Positions 1 to 11,455 of a stretch of DNA of 64,000 nucleotides are shown in pieces. This stretch comes from Yponomeuta sedellus (Eukaryota > Arthropoda > Insecta > Lepidoptera > Yponomeutidae): assembly GCA_934045075.1 (NCBI GenBank), contig OW203722.1, positions 24,225,379 through 24,289,378 on the forward strand, read 5' to 3'. The notes below the pieces were generated by a model that was given only the letters and a program-made list of their open reading frames with translations, was not told where the DNA came from and did no database searches. The translations under genes and the position numbers were made by a program. The stretch's first letter is position 1. Every line of letters begins with the position of its first letter.

Positions 1-1
1 A

Positions 2-423
2 TACCTGATTTCAAGTACACCAAACGGACTCGTGAATTATATTTCACAGGGTTATGGAGGGAGAATCAGTGATGTATGTCTGGTAGAAAATAGTGAATTT
101 CTTAACTGTTTACCAAGTGGGGCACATGTAATGGCTGACCGAGGCTTTAAACATGTTGAAACACTATTACTTAGGGTTGGGTGTAAACTAATAAGGCCAC
201 CTAGTGTAGTATCAGGTAATAAATTATCTAAAGAAGAAGCAAAGGAGACGAAAAAATTGCAAGTCTGAGGATTCATATAGAGAGAGTTATTAGACGCATC
301 AGAGAGTTTTCTTTTTTAAAGCCACATGCTTGTGTAAATAGTTATCTTATAGGGAAACTTGATGATGTCATAGTTATTGCTTGTGGTCTTATAAATTTAC
401 AAAACTCATTAATTAATAAGTGA
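2..423 (+). pseudogene. Harbinger/ISL2EU-like DDE transposase, C-terminal part, frameshifted
   Basis: The window opens inside a transposase reading frame. Early residues (GLVNYISQGYGGRISD) and the MADRGF block match the second catalytic aspartate region of the DDE_Tnp_4 (Harbinger/IS5-like) family. After the frameshift, an HIERVIRRIREF block supplies the expected third acidic residue, and the frame ends at TGA 421-423. One base is missing from the A-run at 251-256, where six A's stand in place of seven. As it stands the frame therefore stops early, at 266-268. It converges on the nuclease gene at 473-1976, the usual two-gene layout of ISL2EU-type elements. The upstream part lies outside the window. 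Family assignment is from recalled motifs; frame and break are read directly. Confidence 0.8.
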
Positions 424-472
424 TAATATAAATAATATGAAACTGAAAATAAAAACACTAAAATAAAAATAA

Positions 473-1976
473 TCAGGTGTTTATCAGGTGATACAATAAC
501 GGGTAAATATTTTGTTTCCAAAATAATAATAAAAAATTTATTAAAGAACTAACATATTCTTTATCAAATTCCACTAATATAATATTTACTTTATTATTAA
601 TTTGAAAATTAACATCTGCAACACAAAAGTAGCACTTTTTATAACCACAAACATACATTTGTATTTGGTCATAACATAACATTTGTTTGAGGGTTTCCCA
701 TTCTGTATATAATGTTTTACAGTGTTCTCATTATAGGGGCATTTTATTTCTATAAGAAACTGCTCGCCTATTCCATCTGGTGAACCAGCAATCATGGGAA
801 AGTCTTTGCTAATGAAAATACCACATTTCCTTATCCTTTTTTGGAGCATGGTTTGCACTGTTTTTAATACCTTACATTCCAAAGCTCTCCCACGTTGCAT
901 AGCTGGAGTATCCGGAATGTTGCCACCCATTATCAATGATACTAAGGTACCATCACTTGTTTTGCATTTTTTCACTTCATAAGCCTTGGAAGCTGTTATT
1001 CGACCAAATCAAACTTTCTCAACAAATCAAACGACCAGACCAAACCAAGTTGCTGCCAGTCTGGTCTCTTGTGTTTTCTTCCACCTTTTGTAATAAGTCA
1101 GTAGTAAATAAACCAGATATTTGCTTGATGAAGTCATCACTACATGCTTCTTTAAATTTCTGCACTAACTGGTACATTGAAAGCCCTTCTTCATTGTTAG
1201 TGATGTTTTGCACATATCTTAATAATGCACAGTTATGAATACCTTTCGCTGTAGCCTGTTCCACAAACTTGTCAAAAACACTGGCATCTGAAGAGGTTGA
1301 AGCTTGTGTCTTAGTTAATTCTGAGGTTGTAATAAATTTTAGCGTCGTTCCCACTTTCGTTTGATTTTTTCCAGTAACATTCTATCTGAGTACATGATGG
1401 CTCTTCGCTTCTTCGGTGCATCCACATCAGAAATGCTACAGCATGTTTGCACCCACCCATTGATGCAGCACAAGCGTGGCATTGTGTGCTGGTAACAAGA
1501 CTGTTTTTTTCATCCACAATGACAGTCACTGTATATGGCTTAGCTCGAACTTTGTGTTCAGGGCACACGCGGCACTTCACTGTACAAATGTTCAATTCTC
1601 TTCTCAACTGAACGTATCCTACGGCATCATCGCCATAAGATTCTCTTGAAGATCTGGAATAGAGAAAGTAGGTAGCGTAAATATAGGTACAATAAAATTT
1701 TTACATAACCTAACTTTTCACATTGTTGTTAATTTGTTATAGTTAGTTGTAATATGACATTGAAGTATGCAAAAATTATGTAAAGTGAATATAATTTAAT
1801 AAAAAGTAGTGATGTAAAATTATAGGTAGGTATTTCAAACGTACTTACGATGACATTTTTACGTTTCTAAGCTCCGCTGCACAAAAATCCTTATTTCGGG
1901 CAAAATAACTTGCCACCATCAACGAATCTATCTTCGGTAAGTTAGAACTACTTCCTTTGATGAATCCAGTCTCCAT
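473..1976 (-). pseudogene. SWIM zinc finger + YqaJ-type nuclease of the same DNA transposon, decayed
   Basis: The start codon is at 1976. Exon 1 ends at 1849 before a GTAAGT donor. Exon 2 begins at 1653 after a pyrimidine-rich CTTTCTCTATTCCAG acceptor, and the phase joins cleanly. Exon 2 encodes a CxxC...GGCKH motif (SWIM-like zinc finger, around 1420-1500). It continues through GRITASK and a G-SPDG...EIKCP block (about 730-800) typical of the YqaJ/lambda-exonuclease fold. At least three frameshifts break it: near 1355, near 1015-1025 and near 650. The C-terminal part is open again from about 650 to 473. The family accompanies Harbinger/ISL2EU transposases. This copy cannot make the full protein. 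Confidence 0.8.
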
Positions 1977-2677
1977 TGTTATAATATTACAATAATATTA
2001 TAATAATATCGTTGAAATTAGTTCGCCGGTGATACTTTTGACTACGTGAGCTTGTTTTGTTTAGCGGTTAGTGACGTCAGACGTCACCCGCGCTTTGATT
2101 AACGTTCGCAGTCACGTGATAATGGGTATTAAATAATGCAATTTAAACTATTTTTATTTATTTTATGGCAAATAAATATATTCTTAGAATGTTATTATAC
2201 GTTTTTAAATACGGTCTTTAATTATAAAAAAATAACTTAACATGAATTGGTAACATGTGTCAACATCCGTATTTTAAACGCGAACTCAAGGTAGATGCAG
2301 TCATATTGAAGCTATCTCACTGAGGCAACCCGACACCGCTATCAGAAACAAGGGGGCTATGGCCTTAATCCTATTACAACGCAGCACAATCCCCGGCATA
2401 ATAATAACTTTTCAGGCAAAGCTGAAAACTTCACCGCTAGGTTTAACAATAACCTGTATTTTTACTCGACGCGATGCACCACGAATGCGTTAAGCCAGAA
2501 TGCCAAGGCCTAAGGCATCTACAATAGACTATCGCAAAACGCTTCAAAGAAGTGGTTACTTTCGTTTTGTTAGTACGTAGTTCCTATTAGTAGCTCTCAT
2601 TTATTTTTATTTTATTTATTTCTATGCTGGCAACAGCCAGTCACAATGTTATAAATTGTTATAATGGAAATATACTT
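1977..2677. other. Right flank of the ISL2EU-like element and single-copy DNA
   Basis: The stretch upstream of the nuclease start should hold the promoter and right terminus of the transposon. A GACGTCAGACGTC repeat lies near 2070-2085. No terminal inverted repeat can be assigned because the left end of the element is outside the window. The rest is AT-rich with nothing recognised. Confidence 0.4.
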
Positions 2678-2678
2678 C

Positions 2679-3058
2679 AGGCGCTTAGATGCGCTAACAA
2701 GCGGCACCAATGGTATAAAAATCATAATAATTGGTTTTATAATAGGTTTTGTTCAAAAAGTAAACATCAAAAATCTTAATATCTGTGATAACAATTTTTT
2801 GATAGCTTAGAATGTAGTATTAATATCCTAGGACTTTAATCGATTTCCGCTAGAAAGGGCCGTTTTTGGCGAAAATCGATTAAAGTCTTAGATTGTTCAT
2901 CCTAGGTTCTAGACTGTAAGTTCTAAAAATAGTTGTCACAGTTTTTAAGATTTCTCATGTTCACTTTTAGATAAAAACGTATTATAAAACAAGTTATGAT
3001 TCGTATTCCACTGGTGGCGCTCGTTAGCACCCCTAACCATCTTAATGCAAAGACTTAG
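2679..3058. mobile_element. MITE family M, copy 1
   Basis: A long imperfect palindrome. The outer arms carry GCGCTTAG / TAAG...-type ends and a shared ATCATAA...TATAATA block. The centre is a hairpin of CTTTAATCGATTT against AAATCGATTAAAG, flanked by CCTAGGA and TCCTAGG. It is a diverged copy of the element at 16399-16762. There is no coding capacity, so it is a nonautonomous DNA transposon. Confidence 0.65.
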
Positions 3059-3263
3059 AGTGCCAAAAATACAATTTAAGAGTTAGACTTTTGTGGTAAA
3101 TAGACAATATAACTCATGTTTATGTTGATGATAACTGAAACAGGTTTTAGCGTTTTTTTACGGTTACACTCACACTAAAAACGGTCTTAGCGCTGGTACT
3201 TATAAGGACAAAATTACGCCCCTTAGTTCATAGTTCGCTATTGTTCAGCATCATTAATTTCTT

Positions 3264-3500
3264 CTTAAAAACCTATTTAGAGGCTAAAAATTCCACCCAT
3301 GCCGGGATTCGAACCCGCGACCTCTGGCTATCCGTGCCAGCGCTCTTCCAACTGAGCTAATGGGTGACTCACCGGTATCAGTGAATTTTCGAACCTCTTT
3401 ACAATACTCTCTGTATTACGTACAGGCAGCGACATCTGGCTGAAGTAATTTGCATCACCTGCAGCCCCGAGTACCTACTTTGCAGTTAGGTTTCTTCTTG
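3264..3500 (+). mobile_element. Retroposon A, 5' part
   Basis: It begins with the family 5' end AAAAACCTATTTAGAGGC. Next comes the tRNA-like segment in antisense (GGATTCGAACCC is the reversed B box), then the family's internal region through GTATTACGTACAGGCAGC. The A-rich 3' end is missing. Confidence 0.75.
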
Positions 3501-3787
3501 GTATTACGTAGTTCCTCTTAGTAGTTCTTAGTTCCCTATCAGCGTTCAGCAGCACCGTACTTCTGGACGTATAATACTCGCGGTTACGTGTATTTTTGCC
3601 AGCCGCGATGCGGGCTCTAAGTAAACGCTTTGGCTGGCTGAGGGACGTTATTACATTGCGCCCCCTCCCTGGCCTTCGCTAATTCCCCGCCTACTTCCCG
3701 ATTAAGTCTCCATGGTAATATCGCAACCGTGTTTGCTGGTAGGTCGTGTCCATTCCGTACGTTTTTATGCTATAAATTCACATCGTT

Positions 3788-4026
3788 CGTTATCAACCCT
3801 TGTATGTCGCCACTGCTGGGGCACGGGTCTCTTCCTGCATCGCAGGAAGGTTAGGCCATATTCCACCACGGGGGCCAAGTCCGGGTTGGTGGAGGATTGT
3901 AAGACAGTGGCGGGCCTTACCGTCAGAAGTTATCAAGCCGCCGATAAGGCCTCTGACATGGCTTAACGACTGCCATTATATGACAGCCGGCACCAACGGC
4001 TTAACGTGCCTTGCGAAGCACGGAAT
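3788..4026 (-). mobile_element. 5S SINE, 5'-truncated
   Basis: Read on the minus strand, it covers the body and the 3' end (GGGGC..CATACAAGGGTTGATA) but lacks the 5S-like promoter head. It stops within the family's GCTTCGCAAGGCACG block, which fits 5' truncation during target-primed reverse transcription. Confidence 0.8.
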
Positions 4027-4604
4027 TCACATGTATAATATATTTATTTATTAGCTTCTACCACATATTGGAAGTAAGTTTTATGGGTATCGATCCACAG
4101 CGTAGATGAACTTATCGGACATTTTGTATAGGACTTTAGGGTATGGAGGGAAGAACTGAAGTGTAGGTGGCAAACTTAAGCCGCCATTTTAGGGGCTCTT
4201 CTTGAACTTATAGGTATTAAGTTTGTATTTATTGTTTTATGGTTTCGATGTGTACCGTGGTAATTATAATACATTTATCAAGTAGATCAAACTTCGCATT
4301 TCCGTAGCAATTTCACCCGTAATGTAACTGAATAGAGTGCACATATGTGCTGTCGAATGTACGAAGGAACTTTAACAGTGTACTTTGTATAATGAATGAT
4401 TGTTATGTTTTAATTTTGGTTTTTGCATTTCTGTTTGTTTCGCGGATGTAGAATATTTATGTAATGTTTGAGTGTTGTGCGGCTAAATAAATGTTTTTAT
4501 CTATCTATTTATCCATAACTCGAATGAGGGCTGTTTTAGTGGAATATTTTATTTTTAATTAAGACTGTTGAGTGTATCTCAAGCGGATACAGAGCTAGTG
4601 GAGC
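4027..4604. other. AT-rich stretch with a retroelement tail
   Basis: Near 4470-4515 an AATAAATG followed by a TCTA/TCTATT microsatellite resembles a retroelement 3' end on the plus strand. Nothing else is recognised. Confidence 0.3.
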
Positions 4605-5215
4605 TGCGCAGAGCGTTGTGGCGGTGCAGCGCAAATTCGTGAATTCAAACCCTCACATGAACCAATGACTTAGTTTTTTAGGTATTTAAATTTGCATTTT
4701 ATTTTTGTTCTAATACGAGTAGTTGTCACTTGAGTCGTGAGGAGACCTGAGAAATCGCTAATTTATGATGAGATAACGAGCGAGCGAGGCCAACGCCGTA
4801 TTACTTTCAGTCGCTTTTGCAGGTGAATAACTCACGAGAGTCGGTTTGGACGCCCGTTATTTTTGGAGGCCTCCTTTGAGTGTGGAACAAAGCGGTTTTA
4901 ACCGCCGCCGGCCGATTAACGTGCTTAGCGTGCGACAATTTTTGACGGTTAGCCCCGCGAGTGGATTACAGCGCACCGGTGACAACGGCTCTTGGAATGG
5001 AAGGCATAGAAGTTATTTAACAAGGTTTTTTTATGTATTAAAGGAATTGTATCGTGAAAACCGTGGAGGAAAACATCGTGAGGAAACCTGAGGGACTGAG
5101 TGTGTGAGCGCCTGAAATTGCCAATCCGCGATGGGCACGCGTGATAATTAAGCCCATACTCTCTCTCTCTCTGAGAGAAAGCCTGTGCCCTTCAGTGGGA
5201 CGTTGTAGACTACAT
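4605..5215 (+). mobile_element. SINE E1, degenerate head and separate tail
   Basis: A decayed tRNA-like head at 4605-4700 has a GAATTCAAACCC B-box remnant, followed by the family's ACCAATGACTT. The E1 tail is at 5065-5215: GGAAAACATCGTGAGG, TGAAATTGCCAATCCGCG, a CT-rich microsatellite and GTGCCCTTCAGTGGGACG. The roughly 360 bp between them (4701-5064) are not recognisable, so these may be two separate insertions. Confidence 0.55.
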
Positions 5216-6017
5216 TGTTTAGCTTAAGCGAAATTATCGATTTCACGATCCATGTATGAGCATCGCCAGTAATTAAGAAACACTAAAAAAAATATTATTT
5301 AATCTCTCCAGCGCCTCATCCATTGACTTTCGGTGGTTTGATGCACGCCCATAATACACATAATACGACACGAGTTTTTTTTTCTTTTAGTAACAAATTT
5401 AGTGGCATAAAAGAGTTGAGATATGAATAATGAGATATATAAGTTATACGACTATTCAATAAATTAGATGTTTTACGGATAATAATTGCACTTAGATAAT
5501 AATTCATTCGGTATTAAAAAAATATTGGAATTAAAATAGAAATTCAAATAAAAAAATGTTTAATTATCACACACAGATTTGAGAACATATAAATACTATG
5601 ACAAAAAAATATAGACAGATGTCTGATAAAAAGGATAGGGCTACGCTTAGTGGCATGCATCATCATTGTATAAAATACCGTAAAGCAATAAGCCACCCGT
5701 CACAATTATAAATCGTTGGCTTCACATGCCACTTTATAGTTTCATTTTGGGAAAAAAAAATCCTTCAACGCCTTTTAACCAATTATATCAGTTGGAACTC
5801 GATTGTACACTTTCGGTCCTGTAAATTCGATACTAATAAATAATAAGTTCTCTACAAAACCTCACTTGTCCATCAGTCAATTGTCCAGGCTTGCCTGGTT
5901 ACCATACCTCTGTGCTATGGTAACCACGCATACATCATAAACATAGAAATGCTCCCAAACTGAGGCCGTTTGTGTATTAAGTCTGCACATCGCTCTTTTC
6001 TATGCTCTTTGACTCTT
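5216..6017. other. AT-rich DNA without a recognised gene
   Basis: A short piece of repeat J (ATGAGCATCGCCAGTAATTAAG) lies near 5250-5280. The rest is low-complexity AT-rich sequence with no feature I can support. Confidence 0.35.
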
Positions 6018-6383
6018 CGATATCAACCCTTGTATGTCCCAACTGTTGGGGCACGGGTCTCTTCCTACATCGCAGGAAGGTTAGGCCATACTCTCTACCA
6101 CGGGGGCCAAGTCCGGGTTGGTGGAGGGTTGTAAGACAGTGGCGGGTCTTACTGTCAGAAGTTATCAAGCTGCCTATGGGGCCCCTTACATGGCTTAACG
6201 ACTGCCATTACATGACAGCCGGCACCAACGGCTTAACGTGCCTTGGGAAGCACGGAAGCGCTCGGAAAAATGCCACTAGCGGTAGTCACAGGACGGTCAC
6301 CCATCCTGCACCTTACCGCGCCTGTTGTTGCTTAACCCAAGTGATTGATTCCAATCACTCGGTTTGACTAGGCCACGAGTGCT
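6018..6383 (-). mobile_element. 5S SINE, near full length
   Basis: On the minus strand the head reads GATTGGAATCAATCACTTGG, then GGTTAAGCAACAACAGGCGCG and GGATGGGTGACCG. This is close to the internal control region of 5S rRNA genes (TTAAGC... and GATGGGTGACC). The body and GGGTTGATATCGA 3' end are present, so this is one of the most complete copies here. Confidence 0.85.
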
Positions 6384-6934
6384 TTGACTCTGTAACTCGT
6401 TAATCCGTTATCGACATTCCTTCCGGAAAAACACATTTTTGTAAAAAATCAAACTATTATTTTGAAGAAAATTAAGCCATAATGCAATAAAAGAAAACAG
6501 TGGATATTGATTAGAACTCACACTATATTATTAGTTTCTGCATGCAAATTTAGAGCGGTTTAGAGCGGTTTCCTCTAGCTGAATCTAAGGCACGATATTC
6601 GGACAGTATTTTAATGCTATCCTATTTATGGAGAGACGTCCGGAGATGCATAAATTTAATTCCCAGCGAATTCTCTGGGGACGCAATTATATCGCGCGCG
6701 GTGGTCCCCGAGCGGACCCGAAGTCGGCCGAGCGACGCCGAAGTTACCCGAGCGCGCCCGATGAAGCACGGAAATGCACGAAATTACACAAATCCTGGGT
6801 TCAGTCAGTGTTTATTACTCTACATAAGAAAAGAACATTTCTTTTAGACAAATCAGTCTTTTCCGTTATCGCGTCTGATTAACATCCCAGTAGGAAACAC
6901 TCGACGGTTTGATTTCCACAATGACCTCAGTTTG
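6384..6934. other. Single-copy stretch with a GC-rich patch
   Basis: Around 6700-6765 a short patch repeats CCCGAGCG and CCGAAGT-like units inside otherwise AT-rich sequence. There is no supported gene. Two overlapping short open frames across it look like a product of the GC content. Confidence 0.3.
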
Positions 6935-7055
6935 AATGGATATCCATATTTGTGATGTTCTTATCTGGTTACCATAGCTCAAGGTATCCTAGTTTAGGAT
7001 TAGGACAAGTGACTGTGTAGTGTGGGAATGATTTATTGTACTTGGCTCATTTATA
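6935..7055 (+). mobile_element. SINE D tail
   Basis: It shares TTTGTGATG, TATCTGGTTACCATAG, GGTATCCTAGTTTAGG and GTGACTGTGTAGTGTGGGAA with the pieces at 10258-10480 and 60798-60905. No tRNA-like head is attached. Confidence 0.55.
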
Positions 7056-8543
7056 TTTGTCGATATAATTTTTAAGAGTACTCGATGATTGAATTTATGG
7101 CCATGTATTGAAAAATACTTTCGCCGAGCGTTAAAATGATGAGGTTTTAATTCAAATTAACTATTGTATAATTTTATAAGATCTACAATGTCTTCTGTTT
7201 CATTATTGGAAGAGACAAGCTTGCACGACACAGAGAATCCTAGTGTGCAAGTTAGGGTAAGAAAATGACATATACTCATTGTACCATTTTATTATTAAAT
7301 ATTATTATTATTATTCCCAAATGTATAGAATAAATTTACATAATTCCCTCTATTTTCAAGTTTCAACTATTTAAACCGCTCGACTCCATTTAATTGACTG
7401 AAAAACACATACTCAAATCCATCAAAGTTCGAACCCGGATTCTTTAATAAATAACAAATATGTACAAAAAAAACGGTTCGTAATGAAAATATTAAGTCTT
7501 AAAAGCTACTTAGTAAAACTTTCAGTTAGTACGAAATTTCTGTAATAAAAGAAAGTGCTAATAAAAATACTGCTTCTGCTACTCTTTATAATTATACTCT
7601 TATACTATTCAGTCATTATTTATTTCAGCAAAAAGCCCGTCTATAATTTCCATTCATCAACCTCGCTTTATTGCTCAAGGCTTTCATGTTAACACTATGT
7701 AAAAAAAACAAATAATAAGGTTAATTTTCTCCATTTTACCAAGCAACGTACACTATCGGTCAATCCCCGGCACACATTCACGTGGCTCATTGCATAATAG
7801 ACCTTCTGGCATTGGTTTAAGAAGTAAAACGGCTCGCTAGGCACTAGTATAGGCATACGTACTTGTATAGGCTCGTCTAATATAGCCCTCAGCGTGGTCT
7901 GTAGCCTATTTCCGCTAAGCCTGATATCTGACATGCTAAGCTGATAGCATGCTGTTACCGTTGCCAAGCTATTGGCAGGTTATTCAAAATAACTACCGCC
8001 GCGTACAGCTTCGAAAGCTCTTTGTACGATACTGCCACTTATGCCGATCGTAATAAAGTTGGATCGAATACACATTCGTTGGAACCGCTAATTACGGCTG
8101 TACGGAAGGACTGAGAGACAAGTAATGAATGCTTATGACCCGAAGTAGAAAAAAATATGTATTTTTTTCTAGTTTTGGGCTAAATCAGTGTTCTCAATCC
8201 AATTAATCAAAAATGCGAACAAAATGTTTTGTATGCAATAAAAAGTATTAATATAATCTAATCAACTGACTTTCGTTCGTCTACTGTAAAAAGCTTAGAA
8301 AACTTAGAAATCGCAAAAAAATCCTCAGCTTTTACATACATTTTAATGTCGAGGTGGTAACTTTAGAATGGCTAGTATATTATTTGTTATTTTGATATTG
8401 TCACTATACTGTCATAGTTGTTTTCTAGGGCTCAAGCTGGATTTTTTTATTTCTAAGACGTTTATATTACTCCCTGTTACTTATACATGGTGTATAGTTT
8501 AATGTCTTGCTAAATTGAAGCTAACATGTAGGATTTGCTTTAC
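7056..8543. other. Single-copy-looking DNA
   Basis: A TTA/ATT-rich microsatellite lies at 7295-7315. A 90-codon open frame on the minus strand at 7695-7967 has no motif I recognise and no flanking splice signals that I would trust. No repeat family shared with the rest of the window was seen. Confidence 0.3.
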
Positions 8544-8848
8544 AACGCAGTATCAGTTTGTTATAACATATTTAAAACTGTCGCGACTTGTACACATAGT
8601 TAGAATATTTTCGCGTAGTAGCTTATCGTCCGACATTGTTAGTGTAGTGTGTCACAACCCTAATAGTGCTTTGTGATGGCTGATTGAGGGTAGTCTGAAA
8701 CCTCATCAGCCGAAGATGCGAACGGATGCCAGCCATCAGTCTTCTCGTGACCACGATGACTGTACCGTCGTCGAAACGTCGAGGTAAAATAGCAATAAAT
8801 TACTACGAGATTAAGCCCCGAAAATATTCTAACTAAACGCAGTATCAG
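8544..8848. mobile_element. Foldback insertion flanked by 13-bp direct repeats
   Basis: AACGCAGTATCAG is repeated exactly at 8544-8556 and 8836-8848. Inside is a perfect 16-bp inverted repeat (AGTTAGAATATTTTCG at 8598-8613, complement at 8819-8834). A piece related to repeat J (CGTGACCACGATGACTGTACC, GAAACGTCGAGG) lies at about 8745-8790. The direct repeats look like a target-site duplication. Confidence 0.6.
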
Positions 8849-9619
8849 CTTCAACATTTAGGGTATTTGAAAGGACATTCAAACCTATGCAATAACACTG
8901 TTGGAGTTTCAGTCCATCTGACCGAGTAAATAATCTAATAGTATTATTTGCCAACGTCGGTTATCCAGTTATCTTCTATGAGACATACAAACAAGTCGCA
9001 TTTAAAAGTTCAAGGTAGCATTTTTACTATTTAAAACGAGTTTTGAGTCGAATTATCAAGTAATTTCCAGAACTAACCGAATAACTACATTGTTTTCCCT
9101 AAAGGGCTATTCCGAAAATGCGCAATTCCTAAAACATTCCGATCAAAGTTTTTCTTTTCTTACAACTTTTGTTCTATATTTGGTTTTTTCTCAGATACAC
9201 TCACCGTTTCTCGTACACAATCTCTTAGTTTACTCTTAATAGGTGTCAATTTTCATACTTTGTACTTATAAATAAATATAAAATACCACTGACAGTTCTG
9301 TTAACAGTAGATTAACTGTTAGCGTGCGAGAAATAGGATGTTATATTTTGTAAATATCAGGGTTGACATATTTTTTTTTATATTCGCTCTTTTACGTGCT
9401 TTATCCATGTAATTGATAGAAATCGTTCACTTGCGATTCAGATAAAAAGTACCCTTTTCTCTTATACAGGTCAAGATATACTTTCCAAACAGAAGAATTA
9501 AATTTTGTTAGGTACTAAAATTAATTTAATTTAGTTAATCTATAGTTTCAAAGCAAGCTGATAATATTTTCTATAAAACGTTGTTTTATTTTAAATTTGT
9601 AACTTCTACAGTTTGTATG
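8849..9619. other. AT-rich DNA without a recognised gene
   Basis: No open frame, RNA gene or family repeat can be supported in this stretch. Confidence 0.3.
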
Positions 9620-9870
9620 TGAAACGGGTCTAATCGCGAATATTTATTAGGTAAAACGTAATTACTTTATTTCCCGACGTTTCGGCAGCGTTACAGTTGT
9701 CGTGGTCTCAGGTAGATTGAAGTGGCGAATACATTAAATTATTGTGGGTGGAAAATGTTAAAAGTGTAGTACATACTTAGTTATATGTTAAACGGGTCTA
9801 ATTGCGATATACAACTAAGTATGAGTATCGCGAATCATTAGTAAATACTAGGGTAGTACTTAGTTTGTAG
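9620..9870 (-). repeat. Repeat J, two joined fragments
   Basis: The first fragment on the minus strand reads GACCACGACAACTGTAACG, GCCGAAACGTCGGGAAATAA and TTTACCTAATAAATATTCGCG. From about 9785 a second fragment carries AACGGGTCTAATTGCG. It then switches to ATCGCGAATCATTAGTAAATACTAGG, the plus-orientation continuation seen at 50170-50210. This implies an internal inversion or two insertions. Confidence 0.6.
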
Positions 9871-10054
9871 GCCAGTGTATTTCCTCTCTTGACTGTAGGA
9901 GCTTTAGGAGGATACAGATAAAGATAAAAAAAATATTAATCCAAAAAGTAAAATCCTAACAACATTATGTTTCTTACAGCTAAATATTTGACATAAATTA
10001 ATGCTGAAAGACTTAAAAGTATGATATACATCCATAATTACAATGAAATAATGA

Positions 10055-10135
10055 TGCCCAGGAAGGTTGTACCTGCGGCCTCCACACTAGGATTCCCTGT
10101 GTTGTGGAGTGAGGAGCCAAAGGTTGAGAAGTTGA
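10055..10135 (-). mobile_element. SINE C tail fragment
   Basis: The minus strand carries CACAACACAGGGAATCCTAG followed by TGTGGAGGCC, a diverged version of the SINE C tail at 56870-56940. Confidence 0.45.
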
Positions 10136-10257
10136 GTAGTATCGACATAGCGAGCTCACTATCGGCTTTTGTTGAACTGACTGCTGCCTATGTTCACTGG
10201 CCTCGTACTTCGTTTTGAATTGATAGCAGCCTGGGATTGGAATCATTTCATTTTAGA

Positions 10258-10480
10258 AACTGCCTCGTTGGTTCAGCTGTAGCCCGTTTGATTACCATGC
10301 AAGGGACCACAGGTTCGATTTGTTAGTATCTTGATTTTCCGAGACAACGTCGGCTTGGTCTTGGTATGTTTTCACGTTTGTAAGGTCGTATCCTGGTTAT
10401 CAAACTCGTATTACAGGGTACTTTACTGTTAAGGAAAACATCGTGAGGGAATTTGAATACTCGGTATTCACGTACCTTAA
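10258..10480 (+). mobile_element. SINE D with tRNA-like head
   Basis: The head GTTGGTTCAGCTGTAGCC...ACCATGCAAGGGACC...GGTTCGATT resembles A- and B-box segments of a tRNA. The tail TTTTCACGTTTGTAAGGTCG, ATCCTGGTTATC and GGAAAACATCGTGAGGG follows. The last motif is shared with SINE E bodies. Confidence 0.55.
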
Positions 10481-10820
10481 AAGTTATAATTATGTCATTT
10501 GAACATTTTTTTTATCTTTATGAACATTGGCCTTATATTTTTTTAAATGATAAAACAAGTTTTTAGTTTTTAGTTTTCAATTTGAATATTCGGCCAGAGT
10601 AATTAATAGTTACGTGTAGTTTTTAATAGTATTTTGAATGCTCTCTTCTCTTGAATTCTATGGATTCCGCTTTGTTTGTATATGCGTGTAGTGTTGTGTT
10701 TTGTACAGGTGTCTTATGTGAATAAATCATTTATCTCTCTATATATCTTTCGTGCAATATTCCTACTTTTTTTTGTTAAGAAATCATCAGATTTTTTTAC
10801 CTTACGTATTATCAACTAAA
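10481..10820 (+). other. Retroelement-like 3' end in AT-rich DNA
   Basis: TTTTGTACAGGTGTCTTATG followed by AATAAATCATTTATCTCTCT near 10700-10740 has the shape of a LINE 3' end (poly-A signal plus short microsatellite). No upstream coding part is visible. Confidence 0.35.
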
Positions 10821-11071
10821 TCAGGTGAAATTTAAGCCAAACAGTTCTTTAGATTTGATTACAGTATTTTGAAACGAAATCATCTGAGCACTCGGCGTGA
10901 AAAACTCCACCATGTAGGCGTCACCGTAGTCTGATAAAGGGGGGTCGCAACAAAACAAAGCGTCCGCTAAAAGGCTGGCCCCCGTAATCGCAATGAAGGC
11001 ATCAATCAAGTGGCGTGAGGCGACTGTGGAAAGCCGCAGCGCACTATCGGATCCGAGCCCTATTTGCTCAG
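10821..11071 (-). CDS. Candidate coding exon, unknown protein
   Basis: On the minus strand an 82-codon frame runs open to a TGA at 10821-10823. It is GC-richer than its surroundings and has a protein-like composition (LIDAFIAITGASLLADALFC, then SDYGDAYMVEFFTPSAQ). The closest acceptor AG, at 11073-11072, has a poor pyrimidine tract, so splicing is doubtful. I do not recognise the protein. It could be the last exon of a host gene, or a piece of a transposon protein. Confidence 0.2.
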
Positions 11072-11099
11072 CTACTTATAAGTAGCACCTTAGCTTATA

Positions 11100-11455
11100 C
11101 AGGGTTATTTTTCTTTATGTAGCCTATAATACGATGTTTCCTCACGATGTTTTCCTTCGCCGTTAGCGTGTGGTATTGCGACTACAAATTCGCAAATGTA
11201 AGTAACTTGTAAATTAAACAAAGTCACTGGTCCTAGACGGACATACATCGACCAAATAGGGGATGTATTAGCAAAGGGGAAGATAAAAAGTACCCGGAAC
11301 TGGCGTGCGTGCATGCAACGATTTATGAACGTTGATGAAGCGAAGGTGTCAGGATCGTGACAAGTGGCAGTCCCTGGTCTCTGCCTACACCTCTGAGATA
11401 CAGGCGTCAGCTTATGTATGAATGTCATTGGTACATGCCCGCACTGAAAATCGAA
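11100..11455 (-). mobile_element. SINE E, split by a LINE 3' end
   Basis: The minus-strand body (AACGGCGAAGGAAAACATCG, CGCAATACCACACGCTAACG) is interrupted at 11232-11423. The tRNA-proximal part resumes with CATTGGTACATGCCCGCACT. The tRNA-like head itself is almost lost. Confidence 0.65.
11232..11423 (+). mobile_element. LINE L 3' end nested in SINE E
   Basis: It carries the coding tail (...TGGCAGTCCCTGGTCTCTGC, then ACAGGCGTCAGC where other copies read ACAGGCGTGA) and the TATGTATGAATG end. It is bounded by GTCACTGGT (11223-11231) and GTCATTGGT (11424-11432), a 9-bp target-site duplication with one mismatch. The family's usual stop codon is altered here. Confidence 0.7.
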
